A stretch of 64,000 nucleotides of DNA from NCBI GenBank assembly GCA_020634755.1, contig JACKBC010000013.1:81175-145174 (forward strand), written 5' to 3'. This DNA comes from Caldilineaceae bacterium. GTDB taxonomy: Bacteria; Chloroflexota; Anaerolineae; Caldilineales; Caldilineaceae. A program made the position numbers and the translations under genes. The notes beneath the pieces were generated by a model that saw only the letters and a program-made list of their open reading frames with translations, did not search any database and had not been told where the DNA came from. Shown here piece after piece: positions 8,873-17,259 of the stretch (the stretch's first letter is position 1; each line of letters opens with the position of its first letter).

Positions 8873-9613
8873 CTATGTGTGGGATATCCACTCTACCGCC
8901 GTCAGCAGTGGCGCAAATAGATCATCTTCTGGCGCTATGGCCAATGCCTTCAGCTCTTCTGTGCTCGGATTGCGATCCTGAAACTCAATATGAGCCAGCT
9001 CGGTGACCAGCGCCAGCGGCGTCTGTTCGCTGCCTTCGCCCATGGCCAGCACAGCCGCGGCGGCCAAAGCATCGCCCAGGTTGGCGGTCGTCATGCGCAG
9101 CGGGCGGCCAAAGAGATCGTTTGCGCCGCGGTAATCGCGCAGCGCCAAAAAACCGCTGTGCGCAATGGCCACGCCGGTCACGCCCATGCGCAGCGGCGTC
9201 ACGTTGCTATCGGTAATGATGACGCCCACGTGGGTGAGTCCGTGACGCTGCTGCAAATGCCGGCGCATCTGGTTGGCCACTTGCTGAGGCTGTGTGGGCC
9301 ACAGCACAAAATAGCCGGCCGCGTTGGATTCATCCACGCCGGCATTGGGAATCAGCCGCTGGCCCTTGATGGTCAGCCAGACCCGGTGGCGGCCAATCTG
9401 CGTAGGGAATCGCTGCTCGGCCTCCTGCGCAATCAGCTCACCTTCATCAACCTGACTTGTATCCATCACGCGCCCCTGGCACAGCGCCACAATTTTGGAT
9501 GTGATGGCCACGATCGACCTTTCAGCCAGCGGTGGCAGATGTTCATCGAGAATGGCTGGCAGCTCGTCCTGGCCCGGCAATATCCGGCGTGTTTGGATGG
9601 ATTGGACCTTCAT
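8873..9613 (-). CDS. cofE: Coenzyme F420-0:L-glutamate ligase-like protein
   Basis: A 246-residue soluble protein of the CofE (F420-0 gamma-glutamyl ligase) family. Recognisable segments are ITSKIVALCQGR, IPNAGVDESN, ITDSNVTPLRMGVTG and MTTANLGDALAAAAVLAMGEG. CofE adds glutamates to the F420 side chain with GTP. No other F420 gene lies in the window, and in this phylum CofE-like proteins occur beside TIGR03960/DUF2344, so a different amide-ligase role is possible. It sits between those two genes with 70-bp and 52-bp gaps. Confidence 0.85.
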   Translation of the reverse strand: MKVQSIQTRRILPGQDELPAILDEHLPPLAERSIVAITSKIVALCQGRVMDTSQVDEGELIAQEAEQRFPTQIGRHRVWLTIKGQRLIPNAGVDESNAAGYFVLWPTQPQQVANQMRRHLQQRHGLTHVGVIITDSNVTPLRMGVTGVAIAHSGFLALRDYRGANDLFGRPLRMTTANLGDALAAAAVLAMGEGSEQTPLALVTELAHIEFQDRNPSTEELKALAIAPEDDLFAPLLTAVEWISHT

Positions 9614-9682
9614 TGCTCATGCTCAGTTTGCAGATAAAAAGAAGAACTTTGCCACACCATATGCGTAGATCTGGTGATTGGT

Positions 9683-11812
9683 TCATTGGGTGACTGGGGC
9701 ATTGATTGCATCCGCCACCCGCTGAATCACCGTGCCTTCGCGACGCTGCGGCACCCGGTGGTCAAACTGACCCGTTTTGGCGGGCGACATGTCGTCATTA
9801 AAATAGAGCGGGATGGGCGCAATATCGACCGGCTGGCGCACTTTGTCCCGGCCCAGCGGCGGACAGCACCAGGCCTTGTCGTCGGCTTGCCGCCGCTGCT
9901 CTTTAAAGTAGCCCAGAATGCCGCAGCTAAAGCAGTGCTCGCGGCAGTCATCCACCACGCCGCCCTCATAAGTGTGAATATATTCTTGGGCCAGAAATTC
10001 CTTTTTCAGTCCAGCCGAAATGTGTTCCCAGGGCAGCACTTCATCCAGCGGGCGGGCGCGGCGCGCATACCAATCCATGTCCAGATTAAAATCGGCAAAG
10101 GCTTGCTGCCAGGCGCCAAAGTTAAAATACTCACCCCAACCCTCCATCTTGGCGCCCAACCGCCACGCTCGCTCGACCACATCGGCCAGGCGGCGGTCGC
10201 CGCGCGTCAGGAAGGCCTCTACCAGCGTTTCATCGGGATTGTTCCAGGTAAAGCGCATGCCGGGTCCGTGCAGCTCGCGTTGCAGAAGCTGAATCTGCTC
10301 TCGGATCACCGACTCGTCTTCCATGGGCACCCATTGGAAAGGCGTATGCGGCTTGGGCACCAGCGTGCTGACGCCAATGCGCACATTGGCCTTTTTACCC
10401 AGCACGCGGCGGCCCACGGCCAGCACTGCATGCGAAAGATCGGCAATGGCCTGCACATCTGCCAGCGTTTGCGTGGGGTGGCCGATCATAAAGTACATTT
10501 TGATGGTGGTCCAGCCCCGCTTGTAGACCTCTTCGGCCGTAGCCAGCAGATCGTTGGACGCAATGGGCTTGTTGATCACATCGCGCAGGCGGTCCGTGGC
10601 GGCCTCGGGCGCAAAGGTAAAGCCAGAGCGGCGGCGTCCCTTTTCCAGCAGATCCATCAGGTCCACGCTAAAGCTCTCAATGCGCAGCGAAGGCAGCCCC
10701 ACGCTCAATTTTTTGGCCCCGTGTTTTTCCATGGTGCGCCGCACCAGCTCTTCCACATAGGTGTAGTCGGAACTGCTCAGGCTCAGGAAGCTCACCTCTT
10801 CAAAGCCGCAATGCTCAATCATTTCATCCACCGCGGCCAGCACCTCGTCCGCCGTGCGTTCGCGCACGGGCCGAAAGATCATGCCCGCCTGGCAAAAGCG
10901 ACAGCCGCGCGTGCAGCCGCGCATAATCTCAATGGCGGCGCGATTGTGGACCACATTGATGTAGGGCACAATAAATTTGGTCACCGGCGGCGGTAGCTCG
11001 GTGACCACCCGCTTGAGCACCTCACGTGGCGCATGGGCGTGGGTGGGCGTAATGGCCGCAATGGTCCCATCGGCCGCATAGCTTACGTCGTACAGCGCCG
11101 GCACATAGACGCCGGGAATTTGGGCCAGTTTTTCCCACAAATCGACTCTTTTTGAATCGACAGTAGAGGAGTAGTGGAAGGGACGAGTGGAGCCGTCTTG
11201 CGTCTCCTCTACTCCGCTACTCCTCCACTCCTCTACTCTCCTTCTCCACTCTCTATGGGCCTCAATCACTTCAAAGATCACCTCTTCGCCTTCACCAATA
11301 ATCATGGCGTCGAAGAAGGCGCTCATGGGCTCGGGGTTATAGCAGGCTGAGCCGCCGGCCAGCACCAGCGGATGGGCGGCGTTGCGGTCGGCCGCACGCA
11401 GCGGAATGTCCGCCAGATCCAGCATGGTCAGTATGTTGGTGTAGAGCTGCTCATAGGGCAGGCTAATGCCCAGAATGTCAAAGTCGGCAACCGGATGGCG
11501 CGTCTCCAGGCTAAAGAGCGGAATTTCATCGCGGCGCATAACCCTTTCAAAATCGGGCCAGGGGCAGTAGACGCGCTCGGCCACCATGTTGGGCCGTTTG
11601 TTGATCAGGTCATAGAGCACCATGAGGCCCAGGTTGGAGCCCCCCAGTTCGTAAATGTCGGGGAAGGCCAGCGCAATGCGGCTGTCGAGTTGCGGATCAG
11701 ACCAATCTTTGACCACGCTGTTGAGCTCGCCACCGGTGTAGCGGGCCGGCTGCTCTACCGTGTGCAGCACGCGGTCCAGCGCACGCGTGATCTGCTTTGG
11801 GGTGTGTAGCAT
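9683..11812 (-). CDS. TIGR03960 family B12-binding-domain radical SAM protein
   Basis: A 709-residue protein. An N-terminal B12-binding-like domain (about 40-190) is followed by a radical SAM core with CxxxCxxC at Cys300, Cys304 and Cys307 in RGCTRGCRFC, then a C-terminal domain with CREHCFSCGILGYFKE. TIGR03960 proteins pair with DUF2344 proteins; their reaction is unknown. The ATG at 11812 has AAAGGA 7 bases upstream and begins MLHTPKQITRALDRV as in relatives; the upstream extension to 11878 is rejected. Residues about 188-219 are an extra low-complexity stretch encoded by near-palindromic DNA (11157-11250). First gene of a three-gene operon. Confidence 0.9.
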   Translation of the reverse strand: MLHTPKQITRALDRVLHTVEQPARYTGGELNSVVKDWSDPQLDSRIALAFPDIYELGGSNLGLMVLYDLINKRPNMVAERVYCPWPDFERVMRRDEIPLFSLETRHPVADFDILGISLPYEQLYTNILTMLDLADIPLRAADRNAAHPLVLAGGSACYNPEPMSAFFDAMIIGEGEEVIFEVIEAHREWRRRVEEWRSSGVEETQDGSTRPFHYSSTVDSKRVDLWEKLAQIPGVYVPALYDVSYAADGTIAAITPTHAHAPREVLKRVVTELPPPVTKFIVPYINVVHNRAAIEIMRGCTRGCRFCQAGMIFRPVRERTADEVLAAVDEMIEHCGFEEVSFLSLSSSDYTYVEELVRRTMEKHGAKKLSVGLPSLRIESFSVDLMDLLEKGRRRSGFTFAPEAATDRLRDVINKPIASNDLLATAEEVYKRGWTTIKMYFMIGHPTQTLADVQAIADLSHAVLAVGRRVLGKKANVRIGVSTLVPKPHTPFQWVPMEDESVIREQIQLLQRELHGPGMRFTWNNPDETLVEAFLTRGDRRLADVVERAWRLGAKMEGWGEYFNFGAWQQAFADFNLDMDWYARRARPLDEVLPWEHISAGLKKEFLAQEYIHTYEGGVVDDCREHCFSCGILGYFKEQRRQADDKAWCCPPLGRDKVRQPVDIAPIPLYFNDDMSPAKTGQFDHRVPQRREGTVIQRVADAINAPVTQ

Positions 11813-11951
11813 GTGGAGTCCTTTCATGCGCATCTGCCGGAAATGGATGACAAGGTGAGGGGGTGACAAGGTGATCATGCTGTGTGGCGCCTCGTCATCC
11901 GGTCATCTTATCAGGTGTCCGGGCGGGGTTAGAACCCGCGTGACGGGTATT

Positions 11952-11957
11952 ATAGCA
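11952..11957 (-). promoter_or_regulatory. -10 element for the radical-SAM operon
   Basis: TATAAT read on the minus strand, about 140 bp before the TIGR03960 start. The -35 is weak. The leader would contain a GC-rich hairpin at 11923-11939. The 359-bp gap 11813-12171 also holds the hairpin and repeat listed next. Confidence 0.45.
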
Positions 11958-12027
11958 GGGGCCGGGGAATTGGGCGAATGGGGTGCGTGAGGCGTGCAAT
12001 GAAAAAGCGATTCGAGAAGCATCTGAG

Positions 12028-12066
12028 GCAGTGTGGGCACAAGGAAGCATCTTGTGCCCATACTGC
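12028..12066 (-). terminator. Strong hairpin after the siroheme operon
   Basis: Arms of 16 bp (12028-12043 and 12051-12066) with one G-U pair and a 7-base loop. It lies downstream of the minus-strand precorrin-2 dehydrogenase gene. No long T tract follows, but a short CTTTTTC occurs about 20 bases further on. Confidence 0.5.
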
Positions 12067-12080
12067 CGTGGGGAAAACTA

Positions 12081-12165
12081 CAGGACTTACGCAGCGCCTG
12101 ACGATTGCCAAGAGTGAACCCGTTCGCATTTGATACAATTTTAGTCTAGGCTTGCGTAAGTCCTG
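12081..12165. repeat. Dispersed repeat family F2, copy a (best preserved)
   Basis: An 85-bp element with perfect 13-bp inverted ends: CAGGACTTACGCA at 12081-12093 and TGCGTAAGTCCTG at 12153-12165. It lies directly after the siroheme operon and is the reference copy for F2. Confidence 0.85.
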
Positions 12166-12171
12166 AATTGT

Positions 12172-12891
12172 TTAAACAAACGCCGCCACCAGTGCAGCGC
12201 GCGTCGCCGCGTCAATTGGTGGATCATCAACCGGCACATCGTCAAATGGTACAGGGATGCCCGTGATCTCGTGAATGCGCGCGGCGGCGGCCTCCTGTTC
12301 GCCAGCGCGCAGCAGCGTCAGCACATCTGAATCCACAATGTCGTACCAGCGGGCGCGGCGTTCCATGAACTTGGGATAGCGTTCGGCCATGGGCGCGCGC
12401 AGGGCCTGCATCCACTCGAGAAAGAGACCATATTCGGGACCGAACTCTTGCTCAAAACGTTGACGCAGGCGCACGGCCAGCGTGGGCGCGGCGCCGCTGG
12501 TGGAGATGGAGATGGTCAGCGGTCCCTGACGCACCACCGACCCGGCCACAAAGTTACAGTGGGCCACGTCGTCCATAACGTTGACCAGCGCGCCGGCGGA
12601 CTCAGCTTCGGCCCAAATGCGGGCATTGGCATCCGCATCGGCGCGCTCGGCAATGACCAAAAACGCGCCGCGCAGATCACCCGCTTCGTAAGCTCGGTCC
12701 AGCCAGGTAAAGCGGCCTTCTTCGGCCCAGCCTTGCAGCGTGGGCGTCAGGGTGGGGCTGATCACCGTGACCGTGGCGTCGCAGGCCAGCAGCCCGCTCA
12801 CCTTGCCTTCGCCTTCATGCCCGCCGCCCACTACAATGCAGTGGCGGTTGGCCAGGTCCATTAGGAAAATTGGATATGGTTTCATTGCCAT
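12172..12891 (-). CDS. Precorrin-2 dehydrogenase / sirohydrochlorin ferrochelatase-type protein (CysG N-domain)
   Basis: A 239-residue NAD-dependent enzyme related to the N-terminal part of CysG and to Met8/SirC. It oxidises precorrin-2 to sirohydrochlorin and may insert iron to make siroheme. The NAD-binding GGGHEGEGKV follows YPIFLMDLANRHCIVV, and the family motif NVMDDVAHCNFVAGSV and the TISISTSGAAP segment are present. The ATG at 12891 is chosen; the ATG at 12885 overlaps the cysH stop as ATGA and would give tight translational coupling. It is the last gene of the sir-cobA-cysH operon and supplies the sulfite reductase cofactor. Confidence 0.9.
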   Translation of the reverse strand: MAMKPYPIFLMDLANRHCIVVGGGHEGEGKVSGLLACDATVTVISPTLTPTLQGWAEEGRFTWLDRAYEAGDLRGAFLVIAERADADANARIWAEAESAGALVNVMDDVAHCNFVAGSVVRQGPLTISISTSGAAPTLAVRLRQRFEQEFGPEYGLFLEWMQALRAPMAERYPKFMERRARWYDIVDSDVLTLLRAGEQEAAAARIHEITGIPVPFDDVPVDDPPIDAATRAALVAAFV

Positions 12892-13691
12892 GTTCTGGCC
12901 ACCTTGCCATCCGGCTGAATGTGAATGCCGCACTCGATTTTGCCAATGCCGGCCCAGCGTCCGGCGCGCTCATCTTCGCCGGGCTGCACGGCCCGGGTAC
13001 ACATGGTGCAGCCAATGCTGGGGTAGCCCTGGTCGTGCAGTGCGTTGTAAGGCAGATTGTGCTGATAGATGTAGGTCCAGATCTGGTCGCTGCTCCAGCC
13101 GGCCAGCGGGTTGAGCTTGACCAGCTGATTTGCTTCATCCCACATGATCAGCGGCGCGTTGGCGCGCGTGCTGGACTGGTCGCGGCGGATGCCGGTGATC
13201 CAGGCGCGCTTGGCAGCCAGGAAGTCGCGCAGCGGGTTCACCTTGCGCAGCTGGCAGCACAAATTGGGGCTGTGCTTCCACAGCTCGGCGCCGTAGCGCA
13301 GCGCTTGTTCGGCCAAGGGCAGGCCCGAATGCACCTCTACAAAATGGATGCCCAGCCGCTCGCGCAAGCGGTCGCGCAGCGTCATGGTTTCGGGAAAGAG
13401 CAGATCGGTCTGCAAGTAGAAGATGGTGGGTTTGGCGCGGCGCTGGGCGCCATTCATCTCGGCGACCATATGCATGAGCACGACGCCGCTGGGGCCAAAG
13501 CCCGTGGCCATGGCCAAATCTTGACCAAAGGTGGCCGCCGCCCAATTGAGCAAAGCTTGTGGCGACTGTTTTTCAAAGCGGCGAGCCAGATGCGTCAAGT
13601 TGGCCGGCGCCCAGCGTTGGGGCGCAATGGCGGCTGGGTTCGCTTGACCCATGGTGGACGTCGTGGGAAAAGCGGTTGCAATGTGAGTCAT
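12882..13691 (-). CDS. cysH: Phosphoadenylyl/adenylyl-sulfate reductase
   Basis: A 269-residue cytoplasmic enzyme that reduces activated sulfate to sulfite. The paired cysteines Cys145-Cys146 and Cys228/Cys231 (GCTMC) are the iron-sulfur ligands of the APS-reductase type, so APS rather than PAPS is the likely substrate; PAPS reductases lack them. FGPSGVVLMHM near residue 65 is the PP-loop region, and the C-terminal ECGIH motif is present with its redox-active Cys. Its stop overlaps the next gene. A structured leader candidate precedes it. Confidence 0.92.
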   Translation of the reverse strand: MTHIATAFPTTSTMGQANPAAIAPQRWAPANLTHLARRFEKQSPQALLNWAAATFGQDLAMATGFGPSGVVLMHMVAEMNGAQRRAKPTIFYLQTDLLFPETMTLRDRLRERLGIHFVEVHSGLPLAEQALRYGAELWKHSPNLCCQLRKVNPLRDFLAAKRAWITGIRRDQSSTRANAPLIMWDEANQLVKLNPLAGWSSDQIWTYIYQHNLPYNALHDQGYPSIGCTMCTRAVQPGEDERAGRWAGIGKIECGIHIQPDGKVARTWQ

Positions 13692-13713
13692 GGTTGGTGC
13701 TCCCTTTAAGGAT

Positions 13714-13785
13714 CTGTCCGTAGATTGTCGGGGGCAAACCGAGCCGTCAAAGACAGCACCGGATTCACCACCGAATTACGGATAG
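13714..13785 (-). promoter_or_regulatory. Candidate structured RNA leader before cysH
   Basis: On the minus strand, a 9-bp outer stem (13777-13785 with 13714-13722, one G-U) encloses two hairpins: 13764-13775 and 13739-13762, the latter with a GCTGTC/GACGGC stem. It ends about 20 bases before cysH and lies between cobA and cysH. The fold was drawn by eye and does not match a riboswitch class I can name. Confidence 0.35.
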
Positions 13786-13819
13786 GTTCTATACTGTGGT
13801 TCTCATTGAAAGCTGAGTA

Positions 13820-14635
13820 TTAAGACGACACGGGCAGTGCCGCCAGCGCGTCAAGATTCAAGAAATCTAGTGAAAATGCCGGTTCGGCCTCAGGCTCATA
13901 CCAGCCAATCTCCGCCGCCAGCCGGACCACCTCACCCACCACAATGACGGCGGGCGAGGGCAAATGCTGGGCGCGTTGGCCAATATCGGCCAGCGTGCCG
14001 GTGACCATCTGCTGGGCATCGGTGGTGGCCTGGTGAATGACGGCCGCAGGCGTATCGGCCGCGCGCCCGTGTCCAATGAGCTGCTGGGCGATCTGCGGCA
14101 AATGGTTCATGCCCATGAGGATGACCAGCGTGCCGCTGCGCGGTAGCGAATGCCAATCCACATCTTCGCTGCCCGCGGTGTGGCCGGTGACCACCGTAAA
14201 CGCGGTGGCCACGTTGCGATGCGTGACGGGGATGCCGGCGTATGCTGGACCGGCTAGGGCGCTGGAAATGCCGGGGATCACCTTAAAGGGAATGCCGGCC
14301 TGCGCCAGCGCCTGGCATTCTTCACCGCCGCGGCCAAAGACAAACGGATCGCCGCCCTTGAGCCGCACGACGCGCCGACCCTGCTGTGCGCCCGCAACGA
14401 GCGCCCGATTAATTTCGGCCTGGGTGTAAGCATGATGACCCGGCGCTTTGCCCACGTAAATCTGTTCGGCCAAGGGGGCCTCCTCCAGCAACGTCGGGTT
14501 GACCAAGCGGTCATACAGCACCAAATCGGCCTGCTGTAGGGCGCGCAGGCCCCCAACGGTGATCAAATCGGGGTCGCCAGGACCAGCGCCCACCAGGGTG
14601 ACAAAGCCAGTTTTGGCGGTGGCAAAATTACGCAT
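13820..14635 (-). CDS. cobA: Uroporphyrinogen-III C-methyltransferase
   Basis: A 271-residue SAM-dependent enzyme (SUMT) that methylates uroporphyrinogen III twice to make precorrin-2, the first committed step to siroheme and cobalamin. Signature motifs: VGAGPGDPDLIT near the start, YDRLV, VRLKGGDPFVFGRGGEE, VIPGISSA and GIPVTHR. The ATG at 14635 is preferred over longer frames because it has AGGAGG 7 bases upstream. It overlaps the sulfite reductase stop by 8 bp, implying coupled translation. A 128-bp gap to cysH follows. Confidence 0.95.
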   Translation of the reverse strand: MRNFATAKTGFVTLVGAGPGDPDLITVGGLRALQQADLVLYDRLVNPTLLEEAPLAEQIYVGKAPGHHAYTQAEINRALVAGAQQGRRVVRLKGGDPFVFGRGGEECQALAQAGIPFKVIPGISSALAGPAYAGIPVTHRNVATAFTVVTGHTAGSEDVDWHSLPRSGTLVILMGMNHLPQIAQQLIGHGRAADTPAAVIHQATTDAQQMVTGTLADIGQRAQHLPSPAVIVVGEVVRLAAEIGWYEPEAEPAFSLDFLNLDALAALPVSS

Positions 14636-16331
14636 ATACGCCCTCCTGGGGATAGGCCGCGGCAAACTCCTGTAGCTTCTCCACCCCGACTCGATTGCAG
14701 AAATCGCCAAATGGCTCGTTGGGATAGCGCGTGTCGCGGAAGAGCACAAAGAGCGGCAGCACGCTGGAAACCAGCTCTTCGAGCGGTACCAGATCGGCAA
14801 AAGGCTGGTTGAGCTGCGTACCGTTCTGGTTACCGCCCACCAGCACTAGATATTTGTCAGCAGAGCGACCCACAAAGGCCAGGTCAGCCACATAGGGGCG
14901 GGCGCAGCCATTGGGGCAGCCGGTCATGCGCACGGTAAACTTTTCTTGGGCCAGACCAATGCCGGCCACGGCGGTTTCCAGTTCGTCGATGACCGTGGGC
15001 ATGACCCGCTCGGATTCAGCCAGGGCCAGACCACAAGTGGGCAGCGCCGGGCAGGCCATGGCATAGAGCTGCACGTTGGAGAGTTCGTCGGCCTGGGCAA
15101 TGCCATATTGGGTCAACAGGGCGTCAATGGCCGGACGATCCGCTAGGTGCAGGTCGGTGAGCAGAATGTCGTGGTTGGGCGTCAGGTGTACGTCGGGGCG
15201 GAAGCGACTGATGACTTCGCGCAAGCCGCTGCGCAGCTGGGCGGCGGCGGTATCCTGAATGCGGCCATTTTCGACCGAAATGCCCAGATACCAGTGACCG
15301 TCACCTTGCTCCTGCCAGCCCAGATGCAGGTCCAGGTCAAACGGGGGTTGCGGGGCAAACGGCGCCAGCTCAAAGTCCAGCCGTTCCGAAAGTTCCTGCT
15401 TAAACCACTCTAGCCCGCGGTCGTGGATTATGTACTTGAGGCGGGCGTGCTTGCGATTGGCGCGGTCGCCAAAGTCACGATGGATGCCCACAATGGCCGC
15501 CACCACCGCCTCGACCTGAGCGGGCGTGGCAAAGCCGATGGGGTCGCCCAGGCGCGGAAACGTTTCGGGCTTCTTGTGGGTCATGCCCAGGCCACCGCCG
15601 GCCAGCACGTTAAAGCCCAGCAGCGTGTCGCCGTGCGCAATGGCAATCAGGCCCAAATCTTGCGCGTAGACATCAACACAGTTGTCACCGGCATAGGCAA
15701 TGGCCAGTTTGAATTTACGCGGCAGATAGGCGTCGCCGTAGAGCGGTTCACTTGGGGCCGCGGCTTGGGCGCCGTCGAAAACCTTCTCTTCGTCCAGCCA
15801 GATTTCGTGATAGGCGCGCGTGCGGGGCGCGGTGAGCGCGGCCACGGCGTCGGTAATGGCGGCCACTTGCGCGGCCACGCGGCCGTGGCGCGGCGCCGGG
15901 CAGCACATGACGTTGCGCACCACGTCACCACATGCGCCCAGCGTGGTGATCAGCGTTTGGTTAATGTCGGCAATGGTCGGCTTGAGGTCGCCTTTGAGCA
16001 CGCCATGCAGCTGGAGGCCCTGGCGCGTGGTAATGCGCAACGTGCCGTTGGCATAGCGACCGGCCAGCTCGTCATGGGCCAGGTATTGGTCGGCGGTGAG
16101 CACGCCGCCGGGAATGCGGCTGCGCACCATAAAGGAGACGCTCTTCTTGGCGCGGCGGTCGCCGGTGCGTTGATCGCGATCGTCCTGTTGGTAGGTGCCG
16201 TGAAATTTAAGCAGCTGCTTTTCGGCTTCGGCAAAGCCATTGGCTTCGTTCTGCAAGGCATCGGCAATGCTGCCGCGCAGGTGGTGGCTCTGCTGCTTGA
16301 AGGTTTCTAATTTGCTCTGTTTGGTAGACAT
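14628..16331 (-). CDS. sir: Assimilatory sulfite reductase, siroheme/4Fe-4S hemoprotein
   Basis: A 567-residue cytoplasmic enzyme reducing sulfite to sulfide with six electrons. It has the two ferredoxin-like and siroheme-binding halves of the sulfite/nitrite reductase family. The 4Fe-4S/siroheme ligands are in ACPALPTCGLALAESE and TGCPNGCARPY, and RITTRQGLQLHGV is the siroheme-binding segment. The ATG at 16331 has AAAGGAA 7 bases upstream and starts MSTKQSKLE; the longer frame is rejected. First gene of sir-cobA-cysH-precorrin-2 dehydrogenase, a compact sulfate-assimilation unit. Ferredoxin is the likely donor because no flavoprotein subunit is present. Confidence 0.93.
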   Translation of the reverse strand: MSTKQSKLETFKQQSHHLRGSIADALQNEANGFAEAEKQLLKFHGTYQQDDRDQRTGDRRAKKSVSFMVRSRIPGGVLTADQYLAHDELAGRYANGTLRITTRQGLQLHGVLKGDLKPTIADINQTLITTLGACGDVVRNVMCCPAPRHGRVAAQVAAITDAVAALTAPRTRAYHEIWLDEEKVFDGAQAAAPSEPLYGDAYLPRKFKLAIAYAGDNCVDVYAQDLGLIAIAHGDTLLGFNVLAGGGLGMTHKKPETFPRLGDPIGFATPAQVEAVVAAIVGIHRDFGDRANRKHARLKYIIHDRGLEWFKQELSERLDFELAPFAPQPPFDLDLHLGWQEQGDGHWYLGISVENGRIQDTAAAQLRSGLREVISRFRPDVHLTPNHDILLTDLHLADRPAIDALLTQYGIAQADELSNVQLYAMACPALPTCGLALAESERVMPTVIDELETAVAGIGLAQEKFTVRMTGCPNGCARPYVADLAFVGRSADKYLVLVGGNQNGTQLNQPFADLVPLEELVSSVLPLFVLFRDTRYPNEPFGDFCNRVGVEKLQEFAAAYPQEGVYA

Positions 16332-16701
16332 ATGGGTTCCTTTGGCTTGGCTATCCGGCGCGTGGATGCGCGGCGCGCGCAAGCATGCGGTCAACGATTT
16401 AGGATTGACGATTTTTGTGTAATCAATGGGTGATGTGCGTAGGGCTTGACCGGGCGGCCAAGATGAGTTTACCTACGGAACGGTGGCGTGCGGAACTGTT
16501 CGGACGGTGTGGGGCAGCTTACTCACGCTTTACGCAACGTAAGTCTTGCGTACGTTGTGTTTGGTTGCTCCCGCGCGTTTTGCACCGCAACGTGCAAACG
16601 TCTGAACAGCACCGCTACATACAGATGCAGCAGGTGTGGGGGAAATTGGGTTGGCAGTTCATTGTGTGCTTTCTTTGCATGGGAAATATTGCGTTGAATA
16701 T

Positions 16702-16785
16702 CAGTAGACCGCAATTGCACGAGATAGCGTCGGATTCAACAAAGGAGACCGACGCCTATTTCGCCAACACCGTTGCGGTGTACTG
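16702..16785 (-). repeat. Dispersed repeat family F1, copy c (inverted)
   Basis: An F1 copy in reverse orientation, ending CCGTTGCGGTGTACTG at 16785. It lies in the 928-bp divergent gap 16332-17259. That gap also holds a terminator hairpin and a CAA-rich stretch near 16955-16980, but no gene I can support. Confidence 0.8.
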
Positions 16786-16790
16786 AAAAT

Positions 16791-16821
16791 AAAAAGCCCA
16801 GGCATTGCGCCTGGGCTTTTT
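16791..16821. terminator. Two-way Rho-independent terminator
   Basis: Stem AAAAAGCCCAGGC / GCCTGGGCTTTTT with a 5-base loop. It lies only 5 bp beyond an F1 repeat and between divergent genes, where no transcript is expected to end, so the repeat itself may be transcribed. Confidence 0.75.
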
Positions 16822-17259
16822 CCCAACGGCGGCTCTGCGTAAGTGGGCAGGTAGCCGTCGTTTTCATTCGTTCATCGATTGTTGTTCGTCGTTTATCCCA
16901 TCACCCCGCTCGAACATTCACCGATGCACGCGACAGCTGCCTGCTGCATACAGACGCAACAACAGCAACAACAACAGCAGATACAATTGGTGAATGTGGT
17001 AAAAGCGTAATGAGTCATATTGTGATTTGGTGAGTGCATATCAAAGTATACGGACGAACGAAGAGCATTATGCATGATATGAATCATGTATGCAAATATA
17101 CAGCATGATTATTTCGCTCTATGGGCGCGCCTATCCGATTAATGGCGGTAGCTTAAGCGCAAACGGGATTATCGAACTGTAAACGGTTCGTTTAGAATAA
17201 GCGTACCCCCTTTGATGAGCGAATGAATTATCCACGATCTACTCAAGAAAAGAGGCTAT

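Noticed and set aside
11923..11939. T-arm-like hairpin GCGGG-TTCTAAC-CCCGC on the minus strand
   Set aside because: No matching acceptor, D or anticodon arms fit; it lies just after a TATAAT and is more likely part of an mRNA leader.
13714..13785. SAM or cobalamin riboswitch assignment
   Set aside because: The known conserved cores of these classes are not present; kept only as an unnamed structured leader candidate.
16415..16786. Plus-strand open frame in the gap before the M28 gene
   Set aside because: It runs through an F1 repeat, lacks a Shine-Dalgarno sequence and has no recognisable protein features.
16953..16984. CAACAACAG-type simple repeat
   Set aside because: Short low-complexity run with no unit conservation or neighbouring gene that it could serve; not a CRISPR or iteron array.
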